From positions 13,749,044 to 13,813,043 of the forward strand of contig NC_033627.1 of the NCBI RefSeq assembly GCF_001540865.1: DNA of 64,000 nucleotides, given 5' to 3'. Of the stretch, positions 1 through 11,068 are shown piece after piece. The position numbers and the translations under genes are program-made. Every line of letters starts with the position of its first letter. The stretch's first letter is position 1. Below the pieces are notes generated by a model. That model ran no database searches. It was not told where the DNA came from and worked only from the letters and a program-made list of their open reading frames with translations. The DNA is from Ananas comosus. Lineage: Eukaryota > Streptophyta > Magnoliopsida > Poales > Bromeliaceae.

Positions 1-570
1 GATAAGAATTAATATTTAAATCTGTTTGAGATAAATTAAGATTTAAATATTAATTAGAGGATAAACCTAACTAAATTAGGATTAATATTTAAATCTATTA
101 GAGATTGATTAAGACAGATTTAGATATTAATTGGAGTAGAAATCCTAAATATACTAGAATTGGGTACATTCTAGTTGGAGCATTATAAATAATGCATTGG
201 GTAAAATTAATTTAGAGAAGCTGTGAGGGTGTACGGCAGGAGCTTGTGGGTGCCGTACCCGAGAGAGAGAAAAAGAGAGAGAGAGAGAGTTATCCAATGT
301 GTTGAGTGCACCTAGTGTATGGGTGTGCGTGGATGATTGTCTTCTTTGTGGAATTATAGAAGACGAGAGAAGGGTAGGAGAGATTCAAGAAAGAGGGCTC
401 GGGTTGTAGCTACTCTGTGCAGAAGAGGAGTCAAGTGTAATCTTCTCTTATTTAATGAATCTTATTTTACCTGCATATTTTTCTCTTTTATGATTGTATC
501 AGCTTTTGCTGAGGAGACGGGTTTATGGTAAAAATCCGATTTGACGTTTCCGTTGCGGAATCCCAACAAT
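1..570 (+). mobile_element. Probable LTR fragment of an LTR retrotransposon
   Basis: AT-rich start, then a TATA-like box (tataaata, about 184), a GA-rich stretch around 265-290, and an end of the form ttccgttgcggaatcccaaca near 550-567. Just downstream (585-605) is tcggtatcggagc, which resembles a degraded initiator-Met tRNA primer-binding site (tggtatcagag). This combination looks like the 3' part of an LTR followed by its PBS. No gag or pol coding is visible, and the left end lies outside the window. A 64-codon ORF at 337-531 has no recognisable similarity and is not called as a gene. Confidence 0.35.
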
Positions 571-716
571 CAATACCGGATCCACAGCAGTCGGTATCGG
601 AGCGGGTTGCGGATTCACGAGATCCGGTACCGGGGCTAGTACCGAATTCCCAACACTAACAAGTTTCATCGAAAACATAATCGAATCAAATTTGATCAAC
701 CCAAGTATACATAATA

Positions 717-1250
717 TATGTTATGAGTTGAGTTAGAATACTATCGGTAGCAAACGGGCTCTGTTGCAACCCATTTATTTTCGATGATAAAGCCTCCAAA
801 TCGACGATCGACACTATTGAACTTGATCTATACTAATTGAAGCATCTAGAAATCAAATTTTATGTCTTTTTTATATTGTTTTCTTATCCATCAACCAGAC
901 ACAAAAATGAACGGGTGATGATTGGAGTCTTGTAATACAGATCACGAGTATAGATCTTCTTCTAAATAGTTTAAAAAATTTTCTAAGCAAAATTCAATTA
1001 ATTTGGATATTTTTACACTGTTAAACAAGAAAACGTTTTCTATAGACCATTAAAATTATAAAATTTGAAACACTTTGATAATTAGGTCAATAATGTCATA
1101 AAAATTTGAAATTTGATTTCTAAATGCTTCAAGTGATATAGATCATGTTCAACAATGTCGATCATCAATTTGGAGGCTCGATCATTAAAAATAAATATGT
1201 GACAACGGAACTCGTTTGCTATCGATAGCATTCCAGCTCAACTCCACATG
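717..1250. mobile_element. Foldback / MITE-like element with long inverted arms
   Basis: The sequence at about 717-865 (containing ctatcggtagcaaacgggct and gcctccaaatcgacgatcga) recurs in reverse complement at about 1108-1250 (ctatcgatagcaaacgagtt, gcctccaaattgatgatcga). The arms are roughly 145 bp and imperfect, around an AT-rich centre. There is no coding capacity. Its interior motifs (agaaatcaaattttat, cgacgatcga near the arm ends) resemble the elements at 30546-30990 and 31213-31757, so all may belong to one non-autonomous DNA transposon family. The ends and target-site duplication are not resolved. Confidence 0.6.
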
Positions 1251-2792
1251 GTACTATTATTATTTGACATAAGTTGGATTCGAAGCTAATCCAACAACCT
1301 GACCCATTAAGGGGGCGTTTGGATTGATTATTTGTAGATCCAATGTAACTCAAATGTAGTGGTGTTTGAGTTTTCTTAAAGTGTGATTATTTTTTTATTG
1401 TTTGTTTTCACGTAACTCGTACAGTCTGAAAGTTAAATTCAATTATCTTATTCTATTTGTTTTAATATTAACTTGGTGTTGATGAAATTAGTTTTTTGAG
1501 TTCTATCGTTTGTTTTAATATAAGCGAGTGGATTCCGTTATCTCCTAAATATAGTGTTAAATTTACCGCTATAAAATTTAACCTATTAAATAATTAAAAT
1601 TTTTATTATTATATAAATGTACTCCTAATTTATTATAAATAAGATAATTCTATTCTATTACTATTTAATAAATTTTTTAGAAAAGGGTTAGCATGGCGGA
1701 AATTGAGTTCAGCACTTCAGAGAGAGAGAAAAGTCGAGAATAGATAAAATAAAAATATAACATAACATGAGTTACACTATATTTTTTAACTTGTACTAAA
1801 ATAAATATCGAAAATAATAAAATTTGAGTTTCAGCCGTCCACTTACATCAAAATAAACGGCCCATAAGGACGCACAAAAAGCCGGCAATTTGGAAAAAAA
1901 AAATGTGCAGCGACCGACCGACGACTCGTAACAAAAACCGGTCAACCGTCTCCCTCCACACGTCCCGTCCGGTCGTTGCCACAACAACGACGACAAATAA
2001 TAATAATATTTAAATTAATTAAAATAATAAAAAAAACATAATAATAATAATAATAATAATAATTAAAAAAAAAATGTGGATATACAAATCCAACTCGAAA
2101 AGGTGAGGTAAGGACCTCCGACATTTTCGCATCCGCCCTTGTGCTATTCTGATGTTACCACGTGGTTCCTATGCATTTTAAATTTTGAATTTTTAGAAAA
2201 GTAAATGAAATTAGTCTCTTAGAATAATCTTGTTGTAGCTATTACAGATAATTTTGTGATGCGGCCAATTTGGCATTAGAGCTTCTGGAGCAACGCGACC
2301 CAACGAATTTGAGTCAAAACTTTCGTTGCGAGAAATATTTAAATGGTCATAAATTTTCGCTCGAATATTCGATTTCAGCGTGCAACACCAGCTCGAAAAA
2401 TATTTTCAAGATCTATGCGTGAAATCGCGAAGCCATTTCGGCCGGATTTGAAACCCAAATTTAATTATCTCTGCCTCCATCTATATTATGTGATTAGGTT
2501 TAGAAACATATAACAACTTATTATCTGCGTCTACTAGGATTCAGATATTGCCTATATATTTAGGCATGGCATTCGAATATTGTAATCAAAGTTTTGAGAA
2601 TTAATTAATAATATTTTCATCTTTATCAAAAAATTAGTTCTTTGTATGTTATTTTTTTTTGTTCTCGTATTTTTTTCCTCTTAATGTGGCTGAGCCCTAC
2701 ATCATTTTGACACTATATTTTTTGAATTATATAATTTTAGAGTCAATTCTAAATCTCTATCTTTTGTGAGGTCGCGAGTTCAATACTGACAA
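1251..2792. other. Gene-free repeat-rich region
   Basis: AT-rich DNA without a supportable gene. It contains a short (taa)n microsatellite around 2036-2062 and a stretch at about 2250-2640 with an LTR-like look (tatatatttaggcatggc near 2556-2575). At 2770-2785 gcgagttcaatac resembles the B box of a tRNA-derived SINE. The short ORFs here are low-complexity. Confidence 0.5.
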
Positions 2793-2910
2793 TAACCGGT
2801 GGATAAAAAATACGTGAGCTAAGTTAAAAAATGGGAATAGTTCGGGGACTAAACCGGTGGATAAAAAGTATGTGAGGTAAGTTATAAAATGGGGATAGTT
2901 CGGGGACCAA
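2793..2910. repeat. Two tandem copies of a 59-bp unit
   Basis: The unit starts aaccggtggataaaaa, continues through gtgag, aagtta and atggg, and ends atagttcggggac. It occurs at 2793-2850 and again at 2852-2910 with a handful of substitutions. It sits about 190 bp before the GTPase start codon and therefore within its likely promoter. Confidence 0.8.
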
Positions 2911-3024
2911 CTGTGGAATTTTGCCGATAAAAGAGAGGGACAAGTTTAGACGTAAGAAGCGCCAGGAATATATTAGCATTTGAGCACCGCATCATACGAT
3001 TCCCTTCCCCCCTCTCCTCCGTTC

Positions 3025-3102
3025 ATGGCCGAGCTCGTCCCTCGGCCAATCTCCGTCGCCGCCGCCGCCAATTCCGATCGTCGACGACGACGACGACGAT
3101 GA
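3025..3102 (+). other. Possible upstream ORF overlapping the GTPase start
   Basis: ATG at 3025 opens a 25-codon frame that ends in TGA at 3100-3102. That stop overlaps the ATG of the GTPase frame at 3099 as ATGA. The ORF runs through the CGA/GAC triplet repeat. It could be a regulatory uORF, or the true start could be 3025 if the frame is wrong here. I cannot decide between these. Confidence 0.3.
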
Positions 3103-5631
3103 CGATGACGACGACGACGACGACGACGATCCACCGCGGCTGCCGCTTCTGCCGCCGCGGCGCCGCCGTCGACCCCGAGTGGGCCCGCCTCCTCCGCCGC
3201 TTCGTCCGCCGCCTCCTCGACCACCTCCTCGCCTGCTCCTGCGCCGGCCCCGCCTCGTGCTCCGGCCGGTACCGCCGCCTCGGCGCCGCCGCGCCGGCGC
3301 CGGCCCCGGCAGCGTCTCTTCGTCCCGCGGCGCGGCACGGAATATCGAGGCGAGATTCGGACTGGTGTCCCTGAAAGTGAGGCCTCCTCGGAGACTGCCA
3401 TATTGGGAAAACGAGCCTCATGGTAATGTAGATGATTGTTTAATCTAATCATTATTTTCTAAATTAATAATTATTGCCCCCAAAATAAAAGCTCTGTTTC
3501 ATTGTATTATATTCATGTAGTTTTATGTCATTTTCAAAATTCAGTATTATTGTTGTTCATAATTTGTTGTTGTTGTTGTTTTTTTTGGGGGGGGGGGGGA
3601 GAGCGAAAAATTTGATTGGTTTATTTCAATTTTTGCAGGTTAAGTATGTGGGAGATGAGGAGGAACAAAAGGGGCTACAAATGAGAGGGCTAAATTTAAT
3701 GGATAAAGTTTTAGTAGTTAGAGGAGCAAGGATCACATTTAGCATTTGGGATGTTGGAGGTATGAATCAAATTTTAGTATCAAATATTATGAATTCGAAT
3801 TCAATTCTTTGTTTTTTTTTTTTAATTTTAGTTTTTTCATGTTGGTAAATTTCCGAAGGTGAGAGCCGATTTCGCGACCACGTCCCGATCGCATGTAAAG
3901 ATGCTGCGGCGATCCTCATCATGTTCGATCTCACCAGCCGATGCACGCTGAATAAGTTCGTATTTTTTTTTTCTATCGGTATTTCCAATTAATTTTTTGA
4001 TAAAGATTCGCGATTCAAAATTTTCTTTTATACCCAGTTTAGAAAGGATTTAGATACTACATTTCAACCTTTTTTCTTTTTGTACGTTATTCATGTTTTT
4101 ATGATTTCAAAATTACTTATAAATGTTTCATAATTACTTATGAAACAACTTTTTGTTTATTTTTCAGTGCTATTGATTGGTATCAGCGCGCAAGAAAATG
4201 GAATAAGGTATTGCAATTTGTCCAATTTTTCATGAGTATAATCATTCTCACATAGTTAGATATCTAATTTTTCTACATTATGAAAAACATAGTAATTATT
4301 GCGTATTAATAACTATCTCAATTTTGTATTTCTACACAGACGGCGTTACCGATCTTAATAGGAACCAAATTCGATGACTTTGTTCAGCTTCCTCTTGAAA
4401 TGCAATGGATGATTATTAATCAGGTAATCTCTTTTCCAACAACCCTGCAATTATTTGTTAATTTTTGTCAGATAAATGTGCTAACACTTTTACAGTTTCT
4501 GTTTGTTAATCAGAAAAACTTCGAGAACTTAAGCATCCTAAATATTTCAATTGTGTTAACTTTAGCCACAAAAGTTTCATGATAACACAGCTAATTATAC
4601 AATATAAATACGAAACTTTGCGATCGAAGTACATATTCTTTTCATTTAATGATAGGCAAAAGCTTTAATGCACCGTATCATTTTGATAAGGACGCAATCT
4701 ACAGCAAATCAAAATAGGAATACAATGTACTTACGATGTTGATTAAGTGGTTTCAAGGAGAATATATCTTTGTCTCATGGGCCCTCTACAAAGTTTTGTA
4801 CCCCACAAATCAATTATGCAAAGCAAGGGGCAAAGTATTGAATCATCACCAAGTAATCCATGCTGAAAATTTATTTTCTGAAAGTTACAGAGTACCAAAC
4901 TTAAGATTAATACATCAGAAACAAAAGCATTTGAATCATATTGTGCCATTGATTGTGAGAAGTGGTCCTTAGATGATTTAGTAAAGTTTCCGGTAGGACC
5001 TTAAGAGATGTGGGTGGAGTGAATAGGAAGCTCTCAACAAGTCCTTCTGAAGGTGTCCAATTTACGAATACTTAAATTGGATTGTAGATGAGGCATCGTT
5101 TTCTTCATTTTCGGCTTCTTCTGTTATTAATAGCAACATTTGGTTATAGAAATTAGCAACTATGACTAAAAAGAGTTGAAAAGAACGGTACAGGTACATT
5201 TTACATCTAAATTCAACTCCAATGTATCTAACAAGAAAGCATTGAGACTGAATCTATTACAAGCCTCTCCTTCAACAAGTTCTAGTCATAATTCTTCAAG
5301 AAGAGGCAATTAATTGATATGTGAGATTTCGTGGACCTCGCATATATTCTTGTAGTTGTGCATCAATTTCATGCGAAAGCAAAAAAAATTATTAGTATTG
5401 CTTACAAATTTTGTAGTACTAGCCAGTTCTAGTCGAACTAAACGGTTTACGCTATTTCATTTGCAGGCCAGAGCATACGCAAGAGTGATGAAAGCAACTC
5501 TCTTCTTTTCGAGCGCCACCCACAACATAAATGTCAATAAGATTTTCAAGTTCATCACCGCGAAGCTCTTTAACCTGCCGTGGACCATAGAGAGAAACTT
5601 GACGATCGGAGAACCGACTATAGATTTTTAG
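3099..5631 (+). CDS. SGP1: Septum-promoting GTP-binding protein 1-like small GTPase (Spg1/Tem1 family), exon 1 with two compensating indels
   Basis: Six exons: 3099-3422, 3639-3759, 3859-3955, 4168-4207, 4340-4423 and 5467-5631, about 276 aa if read through. Visible GTPase motifs are the P-loop GDCHIGKTS at the end of exon 1, the switch-II WDVGG in exon 2, TKFD (G4) in exon 5 and SSATH (G5-like) in exon 6. The family-typical tail LTIGEPTIDF ends in TAG. A basic N-terminal extension (LLACSC, RYRRL) precedes the G domain, as in plant SGP1 homologues. In fungi Spg1/Tem1 controls the septation/mitotic-exit kinase cascade; plant SGP1 binds MAP4K-like kinases. In exon 1 one base is missing after 3362 and one is extra at 3381-3382. 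The literal frame therefore meets TGA at 3372, and the frame is restored 20 bp later. All splice sites are GT-AG. The start is uncertain: the first in-frame ATG lies in a GAC repeat. Confidence 0.85.
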
Positions 5632-6924
5632 GCTCTCATTTCGTTTTCTTTCGCTTTTTTTTTTTTTTTCTGCCAATTCTATGGCTATTTGCTCTTGCAG
5701 GTGCAAGATTGTTGTACATAGCAAATGTTGTCCATGCAACCACCCCTTTTCCTCCTCTTTTACTTTTCATTCACTTTTTTTTTTTCCTTTTCCTTTAATG
5801 TTCAAGGATAAGGCCTATATAAAAATGGATCTTTTGTGATCTTCAAATGGATCTTTTATGATCCACCTGTTTTCCTTTGTATCCAATTTTGGTTTCCACC
5901 AAGTGATTGTACACTTCAGTGTTTAGTTGGATTAAGACAAACTAACTAATGTAACGCAATACAAGTTAAAAGGCATTTTATAAATATGCATTTATTTATT
6001 TATATTTGGGAGAGACAGGTAACGTGTTACGTGCTTCATTCATTAAAAAGAGAAAGAACAGACAACGAATCCAAAAGCAGATAACGACACATAACACACG
6101 ACCCGCCTGAGGGTCATACGAAGCTGCTCAGCGACTGCAGAGCACCAGATTTCTAGTAGATTCGTTTGGCGACTCGTGACCTGCACCGTCGACTTCTTTT
6201 CCTGCCGAAAGATGACACTATTCTTCTCCCGAAAGACGACCTTTAACAAAAGATTCTACTGCAATGTAATTTGCAACAAAAAAAATCAACTTCAACACAA
6301 TTTAGTTACTAGTTATTGCTAGTTTTGCTCTGCATCAGCCTCCGACATGTTGTTCAGCTTCAGTGTGGAAATGAGCCAATGTGTCGGAAACCGATAACCT
6401 GGAACATGGCACGTCGCCGATTCGTTGTTCATCTTTCGAGCACCATGCCTTCGACTGGATCGCACCGCACCGGAACAGAAAAAAACACGTTGAGTTCCTC
6501 ATAACTCCCAAATTCAACATCATTCTCTCATGATCATGCAAACCATGATCATGTAACCAACATAATCCTCGTCCTTGGGGAAATTCTTATCCATCAAATG
6601 CTCCAAAGACGCTTCTTTTACTCTAGGTGAGTTTTGAGTTCTCACTGGGGCATTTCCACAAACATGTCGCGGGCGGGCCTAGTGATCGATCTAAGGGATT
6701 AGGGAGTCGGCAACGTAATTAGAATCGTAGAGAAAAAGCCGGCGGCTACGGGACGAGTCGAGAGCGCGGTGGAGATGATGTCGGAATCGGCGTTGGAGTC
6801 GTTACCGACTTCGTATGGTAAGGAGTCCAGTAACAAATCAGGGGGTCTGTTTCAAATTTGCCTAGATTGAAGGTGTGTCCGTACGTTTGAGAAATATTTT
6901 TTTTATTTTTTTATACACAGATGT
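5632..6924. other. 3' flank of the GTPase gene and repeat remnants
   Basis: No gene is recognised. The first 200 bp are T-rich 3' UTR-like sequence. At 6018-6260 lies a stretch like the 3' tail of minus-strand LINEs (see separate entry). 6640-6850 is moderately GC-rich without an ORF I can identify. The short ORFs here overlap on both strands and show no family features. Confidence 0.5.
6018..6260 (-). mobile_element. Possible LINE 3'-end remnant
   Basis: The stretch begins ggtaacgtgttacgtgcttc and continues attcatt. This is the same pattern as the 3' ends of the minus-strand LINE copies at 35860 (ggtagcatgctacccgcttc) and 47440 (ggtagcgcgctacctgcttc). The rest is too diverged to assign an ORF. 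Confidence 0.4.
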
Positions 6925-7308
6925 GTCTCAACTAAAATAAAAATAAAATTAAGAGGAAAGATACTTGTTAACTACTATATCCAATGATGATATAATGATT
7001 AAAAAATTATATAAAATCTGCTTAATTGAAGAGCATTCTAAAATAAACTCCTCAATTTTATCATAAGAAAGTTAAAAAATTTTGTTTATTTTTTAGTAAG
7101 TAAAACTGGAATAATCGACATGTAACAGTTAACTAATAAAATTGGGAAAAAAAAAAAAACGAGCGGGCATTTCAAAATCTCCTGTAGTTCAGGGAGTACT
7201 CAGTCATTTTCACCTCAATACACCGACACCCACACACGAACACACTCCCGTTCTCTTCTTTCTCGCTCTATTTGTATATGCGCTGTACGTGTTTGTAGTA
7301 TTGTCCCA

Positions 7309-9601
7309 ATGGCTTTCTCCTCACCTCTCACCTCCCATTCTCGCTTTATCCCCCACAAACCAACCCCCTCACCTCGTTCTCTACCTGAAAATCCCCCGAC
7401 CCATCTCCTCTTCGCCTCAATCCACCCCACCCACCACCTCTCCGTGTCCTCCGCTTCGTCCCCGAACCCTACTCCCCAACTCCCCCCCAATATCTCCCCA
7501 AGCGACCTCCTTTCCCTCCTCCGCCGCGAGAAGGACGCCGAATCCGCTCTCCGTTTGCTAAATATCGCTTTGAATCGCTCCGATTTTGCGCCGACGTATC
7601 CCCTCTACGAAGAGATCCTTCAACAGCTCGGAAAGGCGGGAGCTTTCGATCAGATGAGGACGCTTTTCCGCGAAATGAAGCGCTCGGGGTTCGGAATCAA
7701 AGTGGGTACTTTTCCAATCCTCGTCGGAAGCTATTCTAAGTTCCAGTTGTTTGATGAAGCTGTTGATGTGGTTCTTAATTTCATGGATGAGTTTGAACTC
7801 GCTGCGGAAACGGATGTTTATAATTATCTTCTTAATGTTCTTGTGGAGGGAAACAAGATAAAGCTAGTTGAATCTGTGTACTCTGAAATGGGTAGTAGAG
7901 GAATTAAACCCGATGTTTCGACATTTAATATATTGATCAAAGCTTTGTGTAAAACCCATCAATTGCGGACCGCAGAGTTGATGTTCGAGGAAATGTCTAG
8001 CTACGGTCTCGCACCCGATGAGATTACGTTTACTACTTTAATGCAGGGGTTTATTGAAGAAGGGAATATGGAGGGTGCTTTGAGAGTGAAGGAGAGGATG
8101 TTGGAGGTGAATTGCTCGCCAACAAATGTAACAGTGAATGTTTTGATTCATGGGTACTGCAAACAGGGGAGAGTAGAAGATGCCCTTGAATTTGTGCAAG
8201 AAGAGTCTATTAAGGGATTTAATCCTGATAAGTTCACTTTTAACACACTTGTCAATGGGTTATGCCAATCTGGGCATATCAGGCACGCTCTCGAGATATT
8301 AGATGTGATGCTTCAAGAAGGGCATGATCCCGACATAGTTACTTATAATACCTTAATTGGTGGGTTGTGTAAATATGGAGAGATTGAAGAGGCTATGGGT
8401 GTTTTGAATCAAATGGTAGAGAGGGATTGCTTGCCTAATACAGTGACTTACAACACTCTAATTAGTACAATGTGTGCGAAAAACCGGCTTGAAGAAGCCA
8501 TGGAGCTCGCACGTGGCCTCACACTCAAAGGTCTTTTACCAGATGTTTATACTTTCAATTCACTTATTAGGGGTCTTTGCAAGGCGGGAGATCACGAAAT
8601 TGCTCTTCAAATGTTCGAGGAGATGAAGAATAACGGATGCCCGCCGGACGAAATTACTTATAACATTTTGATCGATCACCTTTGTTTTAATGGTAAGTTA
8701 GGTAAAGCTCTGGTTTTGATGAAGGAAATGGAATCAAATGGTTGTGCGAGAAGCACCGTGACTTATAATACTCTCATTGACGGGTTGTGCAAGAACAACA
8801 GAATAGAGGAGGCGGAGGAGGTGTTTGATCAAATGGAACTGCAAGGTGTTTCAAGAAACCTGGTGACATACAATACCCTAATTGATGGTTTGTGCAAGAA
8901 TAATAGAGTCGATGACGCCACGGAATTAATTGATCAGATGATAATGGAAGGATTGAAACCTGATAAGCTTACATATAATTCACTTCTGACCCATTATTGC
9001 AGGCAAGGAAATATAAAGAAGGCGGCGGATATAGTTCAAACGATGACTTCGAACGGGTGCGAACTCGATATTGTCACTTACGGAACTCTTGTAGTGGTCT
9101 TTGCAAGGCAAATAGGACACAAATTGCATGTAAACTCCTTCAGACAATACAAATGAAAGGAATGGTCCCAACTCCCAAAGCTTACAACCCTGTAATACAA
9201 GCACTTTTTAAGCAGAGAAAGACTAAAGAAGCCATCAGGCTATTTAGAGAGATGAGAGAGAATGGCGAGGCTCCGGATGCAATTACATATAAGATTGTGT
9301 TTCGTGGGCTGTGTCGCGGAGGCAGGCCTATTAAGGAAGCTGTTGATTTCTTGGAGGAGATGTAGAGAATGGGTTCGTACCGGAGTTTGCTTCGTTTTCC
9401 ATGTTAGCTGAAGGGCTTCTAAACTTGGCCATGGAGGACACTCTCAATAGGTTGGTTGAATTGGTTATGGAGAGGGCTAAGTTCACGGAAAAAGAAGTTT
9501 CGATGGTAAAGGGCTTTCTTAAGATTCGTAAATTTCACGATGGACTAACTGCTTTCGGCCGAATCCTCGGTACAAGAAAGCCGGAAAGAAGATACAAATG
9601 A
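7309..9601 (+). CDS. MEE40-like pentatricopeptide repeat protein (At3g53700 type), copy A, frameshifted twice
   Basis: Intronless P-class PPR gene whose intact form is 764 codons. It has an N-terminal region rich in Ser, Pro and His that could be an organelle transit peptide (the Arabidopsis relative is annotated chloroplastic). About 17 tandem 35-residue repeats follow from residue ~100, many of the form VTYNTLIDGLCK. A short C-terminal tail ends RKPERRYK. P-class PPR proteins bind organellar RNA; the Arabidopsis homologue is named for maternal-effect embryo arrest. Compared with copy B, one base is lost near 9091, so the first frame stops at 9156. Another base is lost near 9361, giving an early TAG. 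The remainder of the frame continues to 9601. Adding the two bases restores exactly the length of copy B. It is either a young pseudogene or a gene with consensus errors. Confidence 0.85.
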
Positions 9602-9979
9602 TATGCTGAAACTCAGAAAGATCTGAGAGTAAGATGGTAGCAAAAGAGAGTCCTCTATGCTGTAAAATCGATCAATTTGTCAAGAAGTATATGCAGCAAC
9701 ATGAGGGGAGAGTAGTTTAATTTCTTGTACACGTTTTGAGTTACATGTTTGAAATTGCATTTATGATTGAGAATTTTCCAGAAAGTGGTTTTAGTTTCTG
9801 CAATTGTCAACTTTGTTTAGGGTATAAGAACAAGCTACTTACGAGTGAATTTGAGTGTATAATAAAATACCAAACAAGGCCTAAGATACTGTTTTTGACT
9901 CTCTGTTTCGAATACTATCTTAAAAAATAAAATAAAAAATAATGAAAAAAAAATTGTGGTGCAGTAAAGCAAACCAATG
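9602..9979. other. PPR 3' flank
   Basis: A+T-rich sequence holding the likely 3' UTR and polyadenylation region of PPR copy A. The equivalent of copy B 22546-22898 is nearly identical. No gene is seen. Confidence 0.5.
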
Positions 9980-10227
9980 AGGCCCATGGGCTTCATTTGG
10001 GGGTCCGGCCCATTAATAGCATAATTTGCCAAAAGGAATGGTTCAACCGTCTTATAAGTAAATGTGGAGGGTAAAATTGGAAATTTATCTCCTTGCCCTT
10101 TCCAGTGCCTTAGATATAAAAGCTCGAAACCCCCTTCGAAGTCCAACTCCGCAGCTAGGGTTCTTCGGCGGGTGGTGGAGAGGAAAGAGGAGGCTTCGGA
10201 TTCGAAACCCTAACCGTAGCCGCAAAA
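9980..10227 (+). promoter_or_regulatory. Ribosomal-protein-type promoter, copy A (Site II, telo-box, TATA)
   Basis: Two Site II-type TGGGCY/GGCCCA motifs lie at 9980-9993 (aggcccatgggctt, both orientations) and 10005-10014 (ccggcccatt). A TATA-like atataaaag lies at 10114-10122. Telo-box sequences lie at 10155-10162 (ctagggtt) and 10205-10213 (aaaccctaa) in the 5' UTR. This combination is characteristic of plant ribosomal protein and other housekeeping genes. The same layout is present before eL42 copy B at 22899-23144. In copy A the nearest downstream coding exons are those of SDH3. Confidence 0.75.
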
Positions 10228-10820
10228 ATGGTACGAATCTCTCTCTCTTTATCTACCTCCGATCTCTAATCTCTCTTTCTAGATCGAAATAGGGTTGGTT
10301 TCTCTTGCTCTTGATTTGTTCCTAGAAATATATGCGACGTGTTTCGATTTGGGGTTGAAAGGATGAATCTTGGAGAATATAATGCGGAATGAAGTAAGGG
10401 ATCTGTGGGATGTTAATGGTAACACTCTGGGATTGTTCTATCGGTGTCTTTGTGTTTATTGATGTGTTAATTCGAGTGGGATTCTATAAACTGGTGGATG
10501 CTGGTGAGATTTGGATATTTTGAATGAGTTAAGTGAAAAAAGGTTGCTTTTGTGATTTACTGGATATTTAGCAAAGTAATTTAGTTAATTTCTCTCGATT
10601 GGATTGAATTAATGTGTGTTTTGTATCCGTGGTTCTTTGGCAATACGATGCTAATTCTTTTTTTTGGGTTGCAATCACTATTAAAAATTGTGAATATTCT
10701 TGAGTGCTTGTGCAATATTGAGAAGCTAATGTAGGAGTTTTGTGTCGGGTTGCAGTTGAGGTTTATTAGGATGTCTAGTATGTTGTGTTGTTTTACCAGG
10801 TTTTGCGTTTTACCAGGTTT
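10228..10820 (+). other. Orphan ATG exon and intron start of eL42 (RPL44), copy A
   Basis: ATG at 10228-10230 is followed directly by the donor gtacgaatctctc, exactly as in the intact gene at 23145, where exon 1 codes only for the initiator Met. The intron matches copy B up to about 10820 and then diverges. No eL42 exons 2-4 follow in this copy. The exon can splice in phase 0 to the exon at 13849 (see SDH3). Confidence 0.8.
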
Positions 10821-11068
10821 TGCGTTTGATATTTATTAGGATCTCTAGGGTTTATTTTGGGGATTTTTTATTAGAGGCTTTTGGAACTCAATTTATTGAA
10901 TTAGAATCTTTGTTTAGGTTGGATTTGAAAGGATCTAGTTCTCATTTGGAGATTGAGAGAGGTTTCCTTCACTATTGGTGAGTTTTCACCCTTTTCTTGA
11001 AATGATTAATGATCGACCTTAGGGTTGTTCGTTCGATTTGCTTAACTCTCTTTTTATTACTTTTAGGG

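Larger units (their letters stand above)
6925..10820. repeat. Segmental duplication, copy A (PPR gene plus 5' part of eL42)
   Basis: From the upstream caactaaaataaaaataaa through the PPR gene, its 3' flank and the eL42 promoter, ATG exon and first ~590 bp of intron, this segment matches 19829-23735 almost base for base in coding DNA and slightly less well elsewhere. Similarity stops near 10820 (gttttaccaggttttgcgttt) versus about 23730. The two copies are in direct orientation about 13 kb apart. They are either a recent duplication or two haplotypes placed in series. Confidence 0.9.

Noticed and set aside
2973..3452. Long Arg- and Ala-rich minus-strand ORFs at the GTPase first exon
   Set aside because: They are shadows of the GC-rich, GAC-repeat exon 1. 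The plus strand carries the recognisable P-loop and splice sites.
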